Notes under the pieces: model-generated | Seen by the model: the letters and a program-made list of their open reading frames with translations, nothing else | Database searches by the model: none | What the model was told of the DNA's origin: nothing | Translations under genes and position numbers: made by a program | Assembly (NCBI GenBank): GCA_002305915.1 | Contig: DBRJ01000063.1 | Coordinates: forward strand, 1-64,000 | Length of the DNA stretch: 64,000 nucleotides | Source of the DNA: Pelotomaculum sp. UBA1371 | Lineage (GTDB): Bacteria > Bacillota > Desulfotomaculia > Desulfotomaculales > Pelotomaculaceae | Reading direction: 5' to 3' | Shown here: positions 59,083 to 64,000 of the stretch, piece by piece | Numbering within the stretch: position 1 is the stretch's first letter | Layout of the letters: each line of letters begins with the position of its first letter

Positions 59083-59982
59083 TTGAAGCGCGTTGTCAGT
59101 GTCAGCCTGGGCTCTCCCCGGCGAAACCAGGACCTTGAGCTGGAGGTGTCCGGCTCGCGTCTTATGGTCCAACGGGTTGGCGCCGGAGGAAACCTGGAAT
59201 ATATGGCTCAAATTTTAAAGGACCTGGATGGAAAAGTGGACGCCCTTGGACTGGGCGGGATCAACCTCACCCTGCGGGCCGGACGGCGACGCTACCTGCT
59301 GCGGGACGGCGTCCGGCTGGCGGCGCAGGTCCGGGCGACACCACTGGTTGACGGCAGCGGCTTCAAGGATACGGTGGAGAGAGATCTTGTCTTATACTTG
59401 CAGGAAAAGTTGGGCTGGCCCCGGCGGGGTCAGGTTGTTTTAATGGTATCCGCCCTGGACCGCTATGGGCTGGCAGAGGCTTTGGAACTTGCAGGCTGCC
59501 GGCTGATTATTGGAGACGCCCTCTTTGCCCTGGGGCTGCCGGCGCCTTTTTATTCCCTGGCCTTGTTCCGGGCTGCGGCCTATGCCACCCTTCCCTTCCT
59601 GTGCCGGCTTCCCATCGGGTTTCTCTACCCGCTGGGTGAGAAACAGGAACAGGTGCGGCCCCGGTTTGAGCGTTTTTACAGGCGGGCGGAAATCATTGCC
59701 GGGGATTTTCATTTTATCCGTTACCATTTACCCTCCGATCTCTCCGGCAAGGATATTATCACCAGCACCATTACTGCCGGGGACGTCCAGGAGTTGAAAA
59801 AGAGGGGGGTGCGCTGGCTGGTGACGCCGGGGCCTTCTTTTTCAGGCCGCTCTTTCGGCTCCAATGTGCTGGAGGCCATTTGCGTGGCCCTGCTGGATCA
59901 GCCTGGCGTGACAGACCCGGAGCTTTATCCGGCCCTCCTGTACCGGATCGGGTGGGAGCCCCGGATTGAAAAGCTCAATTGA
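59083..59982 (+). CDS. Protein of the family annotated as quinate 5-dehydrogenase; function doubtful
   Basis: A 299-residue protein. TTG 59083 follows GGGAGATG and gives the family-like N-terminus LKRVVSVSLGSPRRN; an in-frame ATG lies 15 nt upstream. Landmarks are VDALGLGGINL, VDGSGFKDTVERD, LEKLGW-like YLQEKLGWPRRGQVV, SALDRYGLAEALE and DIITSTITAGDVQELKKRGVRWLVTP. Family members in Peptococcaceae and relatives are labelled quinate dehydrogenase in databases as I recall, but I see no typical shikimate/quinate dehydrogenase NAD(P) motif (GxGGxx). Treat it as conserved with unknown reaction. It follows the glucan fusion by 35 nt and may share its transcript. Confidence 0.7.
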   Translation: MKRVVSVSLGSPRRNQDLELEVSGSRLMVQRVGAGGNLEYMAQILKDLDGKVDALGLGGINLTLRAGRRRYLLRDGVRLAAQVRATPLVDGSGFKDTVERDLVLYLQEKLGWPRRGQVVLMVSALDRYGLAEALELAGCRLIIGDALFALGLPAPFYSLALFRAAAYATLPFLCRLPIGFLYPLGEKQEQVRPRFERFYRRAEIIAGDFHFIRYHLPSDLSGKDIITSTITAGDVQELKKRGVRWLVTPGPSFSGRSFGSNVLEAICVALLDQPGVTDPELYPALLYRIGWEPRIEKLN

Positions 59983-59996
59983 AGGGAGATTTGACA

Positions 59997-60602
59997 ATGG
60001 GATTTGAACCAAGGGGGCTGGCCACGGGAATCGGCAGCACGCCCTTCCAGGAGACGGCGGAGGCCCTGGCCCTGATTAAAGAATGCCCGCCGGAAATTCC
60101 TTACTGGCCCCAGCTTCCCCTGCGGGGCAGGCAGCAGCACTTTGTCAACCAGTTCTTAAAACCCCTGGTTAAAACAGGCCTGCTTACGGATGACGGCGAA
60201 AGAATATTTTTCGATACAACCCTTCTGAACTGGTCAGACCGGCTGACCGGGTTTTACTCCCTTTACCTGGCCTGTGAAGAGGGAGAAAGCGCTGTCCTGG
60301 ATGAATTCTCCTTTCCGGAGGGTGCAGCAGAGGGATTTTACGCTTTACTGGCTGAACCGGCCGGGGGGACAGGCAGCGCAGCCTTGCTCAAGGGACAGGT
60401 TGTGGGGCCCCTTACGGTGGCCTTTCAGCTCAAGGACGAGCGGGGCCGCTTTGCTTATTACAATGAGCAACTGCGGGATCAGATTGTCAAGACCCCTGCT
60501 TGCGGTACCGGCCTGCTGGACCGGGACCTGCCGGACCGGGTTTACCGCCTTGCTGCCGCTGTTTCCAAGAAGTTGCGGGAGAAAGGTGCGGCAGCGACTT
60601 GA
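59997..60602 (+). pseudogene. Methionine-synthase-like (UROD/MetE barrel) gene with in-frame internal deletion
   Basis: The 201-residue frame starts at ATG 59997 behind AAGGGAG. Its beginning (PRGLATGIGSTPFQ, PEIPYWPQLPLRGR, LKGQVVGPLTVAFQL) matches the N-terminal half of cobalamin-independent methionine-synthase-like proteins, normally about 350-380 residues. Its end (TPACGTGLL, DRVYRLAAAVSKKLREKG) matches their extreme C-terminus. The segment between, which carries the metal ligands and most of the barrel, is missing: YNEQLRDQIVK joins directly to TPACGTG. About 170 residues are lost, in frame. The product cannot have the usual activity. Its TGA overlaps the TTG start of the next gene, so the remaining ORF may persist for translational coupling. 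Confidence 0.7.
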
Positions 60603-61423
60603 TCCCGGCAGACTATCATCTTCACACCAAACTCTGCGGTCACGCCTCGGGGGAACCGGAGGAATATCTGGAGCAGGCGGTCAGACAGGGAATCAGGGAA
60701 GTGGGGTTTTCCGACCACTTGCCTCTTTATTTTTTACCTCCCGGAAAAACCATTCCCGGTTACGCCATGGGGGAGGAAGAGCTTCCCCTGTATGTGGAGA
60801 TGGTGCAAAACTGTGCCCGGAAGTCCCCGGTCAGGGTCAGCCTGGGAATAGAGGCCGACTATGTTCCCGGTTGCGAAAAAGCCCTCGCCGGTCTTCTTTC
60901 CCGCTATCCTTTTGACTATGTAATAGGTTCGGTGCATTTTCTGGACGGCTGGGGGTTTGACAACCCCGCAGAAATGGAGGAATACGGCAGGAGAGATCTT
61001 GACCGGGTCTACGAGGAGTACTTTGCCCTGGTCCAGCAGGCAGCTCTAAGCGGGCTTTTCGACATTATCGCCCACCCGGATCTAATTAAAAAGTTCGCCT
61101 TCCGGCCTGCGCGGGATTTAAGTCCCCTTTACGAGGAAACAGCCAGAGCCTTTCAAAAGGCAGGAGTCTGTGCCGAGGTAAATTCCGCAGGACTCCGGTA
61201 TCCCGCCGGGGAGATTTATCCGTCATTCAGTTTTCTCAAGTGTCTTTATAAACATAATGTTCCTGTAACACTGGGTTCGGACGCCCACCGCCCGGAGCAG
61301 GTTGGGGCCGGGCTGCCGGAGGCCCTCCGGCTGCTCAGGGAAGCCGGCTATCAAGAAATTGCCCTGTTCAGCGCAAGGAAAAAATGTTTTCGGGAAATTG
61401 CCGGGGATGGTAAACAGGACTGA
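60599..61423 (+). CDS. Histidinol-phosphatase of the PHP (HisK) family
   Basis: A 274-residue PHP-domain phosphatase. It begins IPADYHLHTKLCGHASG, holding the first metal-binding His pair. Other metal-site segments are FSDHLPLYF, LGIEADYVPG, VIGSVHFLDGWGFDNP, DIIAHPDLIKKF, EVNSAGLR and LGSDAHRPEQVG. TTG 60599 overlaps the TGA of the preceding ORF and has GGAGAAAGG about 12 nt upstream; the frame is open further upstream but antedates the conserved start. It would remove phosphate from histidinol phosphate in histidine synthesis. No other his genes are adjacent. Confidence 0.9.
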   Translation: MIPADYHLHTKLCGHASGEPEEYLEQAVRQGIREVGFSDHLPLYFLPPGKTIPGYAMGEEELPLYVEMVQNCARKSPVRVSLGIEADYVPGCEKALAGLLSRYPFDYVIGSVHFLDGWGFDNPAEMEEYGRRDLDRVYEEYFALVQQAALSGLFDIIAHPDLIKKFAFRPARDLSPLYEETARAFQKAGVCAEVNSAGLRYPAGEIYPSFSFLKCLYKHNVPVTLGSDAHRPEQVGAGLPEALRLLREAGYQEIALFSARKKCFREIAGDGKQD

Positions 61424-61434
61424 AGCTAAACAAG

Positions 61435-61475
61435 GAGCCGCTGTTCTCAAAGGGAAAAGCGGCTCGCTGTTTTAT
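61435..61475 (+). terminator. Terminator after the histidinol-phosphatase gene
   Basis: GAGCCGCT (61435-61442) pairs with AGCGGCTC (61458-61465) across a 15-nt loop, followed by GCTGTTTTAT. Confidence 0.75.
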
Positions 61476-61709
61476 ATGCGCCGGCCTTAACTATCAAGTT
61501 ACAGGCCAGTTTTCTTTTGTAAAAAAAGCCCGGCTCATCCTGTCAACTCGCTGACGCGAACGGCAGGCAAGCGGCCCGGGACCAGGTCTTAAAGCATAAC
61601 TTTTAAACTGCCGGGAGCGAAAATTGGAAAAGAAGGTCGTAAATGAATACAATTATTTTTAAAATGATTTTGCTTTTCTAGAAGGTTATTTGTGCTTATA
61701 TATAGAATA

Positions 61710-61736
61710 AGTGGTGGAAAGTGGTTAGAAGTGGTG
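61710..61736 (+). promoter_or_regulatory. Triple MraZ box upstream of mraZ
   Basis: Three direct repeats of AGTGG (at 61710, 61720 and 61730), spaced exactly 10 bp, lie immediately before the mraZ start codon. Repeats of TGG with one-turn spacing are the known binding pattern of MraZ on its own promoter. Here the last copies overlap the ribosome site region, so MraZ binding could also limit translation initiation complexes or early elongation. Confidence 0.75.
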
Positions 61737-61743
61737 TAACAGC

Positions 61744-62205
61744 ATGCCTGAAAACGAGCAGACCACCATGTTTATGGGAGAGTATCAGCATAACATCGAC
61801 CCGAAAGGAAGACTTTTTATACCTGCCCGCTTCCGACAAGGTCTGGGGGACCTTTTCGTCCTTACAAAAGGTCTTGATGGATGTCTCTTTGCCTATCCGC
61901 GCTCCGAATGGGCGGCTCTGGAGCAAAAGCTGAAGTCCTTGCCCTTTACAAAGAGCGATGCCCGGGCCTTTGTTCGGTTTTTTTTCTCCGGGGCCTCTGA
62001 ATGCGAAGTGGATAAACAGGGAAGGATCTTAATTCCAGGTAATTTGAGAGCTTACGCACACCTGGAAAAAGAAGTTGTGGTTATTGGTGTTTCATCCAGG
62101 GTGGAAATCTGGGCCAGGGACCTGTGGGAACAGTACAGTGCCCGGGCTGCTTCAACCTATGAGGAAATTGCCGAGAAGATTGTGGACTTCGATCTGACTA
62201 TTTGA
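61744..62205 (+). CDS. mraZ: Division/cell-wall cluster transcriptional regulator MraZ
   Basis: A 153-residue protein of two SpoVT/AbrB-like halves. The first is FMGEYQHNIDPKGRLFIPARFR, the second SECEVDKQGRILIPGNLRAYAHLEKEVVVIG. MraZ forms a ring and represses the dcw cluster through TGG repeats. ATG 61744 is close behind the third box. A second ATG (61768) would give the more usual length of about 145 residues but has no ribosome site. First gene of the division cluster in this window. Confidence 0.95.
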   Translation: MPENEQTTMFMGEYQHNIDPKGRLFIPARFRQGLGDLFVLTKGLDGCLFAYPRSEWAALEQKLKSLPFTKSDARAFVRFFFSGASECEVDKQGRILIPGNLRAYAHLEKEVVVIGVSSRVEIWARDLWEQYSARAASTYEEIAEKIVDFDLTI

Positions 62206-62291
62206 GCAGCAACGACAAATACTATAAATTCTCTCATTTTCTCGCTAGAGCGGAAAAATCCTGGTAATTTATAAGGGTAGTGAGAAGGTCA

Positions 62292-63227
62292 ATGGATTTT
62301 TTGCATAAGCCGGTTATGGTCTGTGAAGTCCTGAAAGGACTTAAGCTAAAACCGGGTGGCGTCTATGTTGATTGCACCCTGGGCGGTGCAGGGCACAGTG
62401 CCGCGATACTCCGTGAGATTGGCGAAGAGGGACGCCTGGTGGGCCTGGACCGGGATCTGGAGGCGTTGGCCGCAGCGAAGGAAAGGCTGGCCCCTTTCAG
62501 TGCCGGAGTAAACCTGGCCCGGGCTAACTTCAGGGATCTGAAAGATGTCCTGGAACAACTGGAGATTGAGAAAGTAGATGGAATTCTGTTTGATCTGGGG
62601 GTATCTTCCTACCAGTTGGACAACCCTGACAGGGGGTTCAGCTACCAGCACGACGCGCCTCTGGACATGAGGATGGATCAGGAGCAGGCTTTGACTGCCG
62701 GGACACTTGTAAACAATCTTCCGGTGGAAGAGCTGGCGGAAATTATCAGGAAGTATGGCGAAGAGCGCTGGGCCTCCAGGATAGCAAAATTTATTGGGGA
62801 GGAAAGAAAAAACTGTTCCATTGAAACAACAGGACGCCTGGTTGAAATTATCAAGAAGGCAATACCGGCCGGCGCCAGGCGGGAGGGACCGCACCCGGCC
62901 AAACGAACCTTTCAGGCCCTGCGGATAGCGGTCAACCGGGAAATTGAGACTCTGGGCCCGTCTATTCGCTCGGCTGTACAGTATCTCAAACCCGGAGGAA
63001 GGATTTGTGTGCTAACCTTTCATTCACTTGAGGATAGAATTGTGAAGGATCTCTTTCGGGAACTGGCCTCACCCTGTACCTGTCCCAGGGATTTTCCAGT
63101 TTGTGTTTGTGGAGGCAAAAAAGAAATCCGGGTTGTTACCCCCAGGCCGGTGCTTCCTTCACCGGAGGAACTGGAGGATAACCCAAGGGCCAGGAGTGCC
63201 AAGCTCAGGATTGCAGAGAAGCTCTAG
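62292..63227 (+). CDS. rsmH: 16S rRNA (cytosine-1402-N4)-methyltransferase
   Basis: A 311-residue SAM-dependent methyltransferase (MraW). SAM motif I is VDCTLGGAGHS (about residues 25-35). Also diagnostic are GILFDLGVSSYQLDNPDRGFSY, HPAKRTFQALRIAVNREI and CVLTFHSLEDRIVK. The C-terminus RSAKLRIAEK is typical. ATG 62292 gives the standard opening DFLHKPVMVCEVL; an in-frame GTG lies 12 nt upstream. It is the second gene of the mra cluster. It methylates C1402 in the ribosomal P site. Confidence 0.96.
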   Translation: MDFLHKPVMVCEVLKGLKLKPGGVYVDCTLGGAGHSAAILREIGEEGRLVGLDRDLEALAAAKERLAPFSAGVNLARANFRDLKDVLEQLEIEKVDGILFDLGVSSYQLDNPDRGFSYQHDAPLDMRMDQEQALTAGTLVNNLPVEELAEIIRKYGEERWASRIAKFIGEERKNCSIETTGRLVEIIKKAIPAGARREGPHPAKRTFQALRIAVNREIETLGPSIRSAVQYLKPGGRICVLTFHSLEDRIVKDLFRELASPCTCPRDFPVCVCGGKKEIRVVTPRPVLPSPEELEDNPRARSAKLRIAEKL

Positions 63228-63478
63228 CAGGGATTTGTGAAATAAGCATTCTTTTAGCCGGGTTGCCTGCTCTGTTAAAAAGTGATGAGAGCAATGGATA
63301 AGCTGATTATAGTATCTGATTTATTAAAGGACAGGTATTAAATACCGCTTAACCCTTTTTTTAAAGTCCCGGGTGTTTTCCGGGCGGTGGGGGGCGAAAC
63401 AGTGATGTACGCCGGCAAGTCAACTGGTATTTTCTACCTAGGATTTATGTTCTATTCCTCCTGGAGGTCGAATAGTAT

Positions 63479-64000
63479 TGATATTAGCTCAGGAGAAGAC
63501 AGGCTATTACGGCATGTCCATGGAAAAGCCAGGTCGTAAAAGGGCCATCAGGCTTAAAGATTTAACTAGAGGGCGAAGAATTGCGCTGACCGGGATGGTG
63601 CTGGCAGGCTTTCTGCTCAGCGTGCTGATTATCTATAGCCATTCACAGGTATCCAACCTGGGCTATCAGATCAGCCGTCTGGAGAAGGAACTGGCCCTGC
63701 TGCGGGTGGAAAACCACGACCTGGAAGGAGAAGTGCAGCGCCTGGCGTCACTGGACAGGATAGAACGCATTGCCGTTGAAAGACTTGGCATGGTGAAGCC
63801 GGATAGCGACAACGTCCTAATTGTAGAACTGGCGGGGAAAAACGTCAAGGAATCCGTAGACATTCCGGAGCAAGGGAATGCTGTTGCTCTTTCCTCCACC
63901 GGGGAAGAAAAACAGAATCGTTTGATCAGAGCTTTTACTGAAATGGTTAACAGGTTGGAGAACAAAACCTGGCTCGGTTTGGGTGGAAGGGCAGGTTCCA
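63479..64000 (+). CDS. ftsL: Cell division protein FtsL, runs off the window end
   Basis: An open frame without stop to the window end (174 codons visible). TTG 63479 follows TGGAGGT by about 9 nt. A basic cytoplasmic segment (PGRKRAIRLKDLTRGRR) leads to one membrane helix (ALTGMVLAGFLLSVLIIY). A leucine-rich coiled coil follows (QISRLEKELALLRVENHDLEG), then RIERIAVERLGMVKP, the classical FtsL/DivIC end motif. The chain continues at least 60 residues beyond it with polar sequence, longer than standard FtsL. Position after rsmH is where ftsL belongs. It works at the septum with DivIB and DivIC. Confidence 0.9.

Overview
This window looks like chromosome from an anaerobic, spore-forming, sulfate-reducing Firmicute of the Desulfotomaculum/Pelotomaculum type (Peptococcaceae sensu lato). 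That is inferred from the gene content. There is an aprBA-qmoAB-hdrCB block in the Gram-positive arrangement, where HdrC/HdrB-like proteins stand in for QmoC. There is also a SigI/RsgI pair, SLH and copper-amine-oxidase-N (stalk) surface proteins, a DUF3231 protein, a GH18 enzyme of the spore-cortex type, and the start of an mraZ-rsmH-ftsL division cluster. Strong purine-rich ribosome sites, many TTG/GTG starts and rho-independent terminators fit a moderately GC-rich Clostridia genome.

Layout. 0-7 kb: a GltB2-type glutamate-synthase-family gene, a lipoprotein, an arsR-arsM arsenic operon with a readable operator, a ferritin-like protein, a solo Cas4-like nuclease and a PAS protein. 7.6-17 kb: cell-surface block with a stalk-domain protein interrupted by an in-frame TGA, sigI-rsgI plus a Pro/Glu-rich membrane protein, a GH3 hydrolase and an SLH-DUF4855 protein. 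17-18 kb: gene-poor segment with abutting direct repeats, TGTGG/DnaA-like boxes and a decayed coding remnant. 18-28.7 kb: membrane pyrophosphatase, DUF3231 protein, YhaM exoribonuclease, a polar amino-acid ABC transporter, tRNA-Leu(TAA), a gene remnant and several small hypothetical genes. 29-37 kb: dissimilatory sulfate-reduction block aprB-aprA-qmoA-qmoB, a MITE-like interval, hdrC-hdrB. 37-46.7 kb: PspC, FMN reductase, PBP1A, HtrA, an array of four small paralogous genes, and a GlcD/GlcF-type hydroxyacid dehydrogenase. 47-56 kb: deacetylase, MFS, GH18, feoAB, DacF, Fur. 56-64 kb: GH57-GT4 fusion, an annotated-as-quinate-dehydrogenase family protein, an internally deleted methionine-synthase-like gene, histidinol phosphatase, mraZ, rsmH and ftsL (runs off the window).

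How it fits together: GlcD/GlcF would release electrons from lactate- or glycolate-like acids. AprAB reduces APS, with QmoAB and HdrCB wiring it to the quinone pool or other carriers. Membrane PPase can recover energy from the pyrophosphate released by sulfate activation. FeoAB and the Fur homologue serve the iron demand of this Fe-S-rich metabolism.

The most unusual observations are: a tandem array of four 47-residue paralogues (42.8-43.8 kb), two of them preceded by tiny basic leader ORFs that overlap them as ATGA; several genes whose conserved N-termini require non-canonical starts (CTG for aprA and a ferritin-like gene, possibly ATC for rsgI); a TGA codon directly after a signal peptide with a small SECIS-like hairpin; a probably leaderless arsR message; and a methionine-synthase-like gene that has lost its middle third in frame. 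All calls are from reading the sequence; no database search was run.
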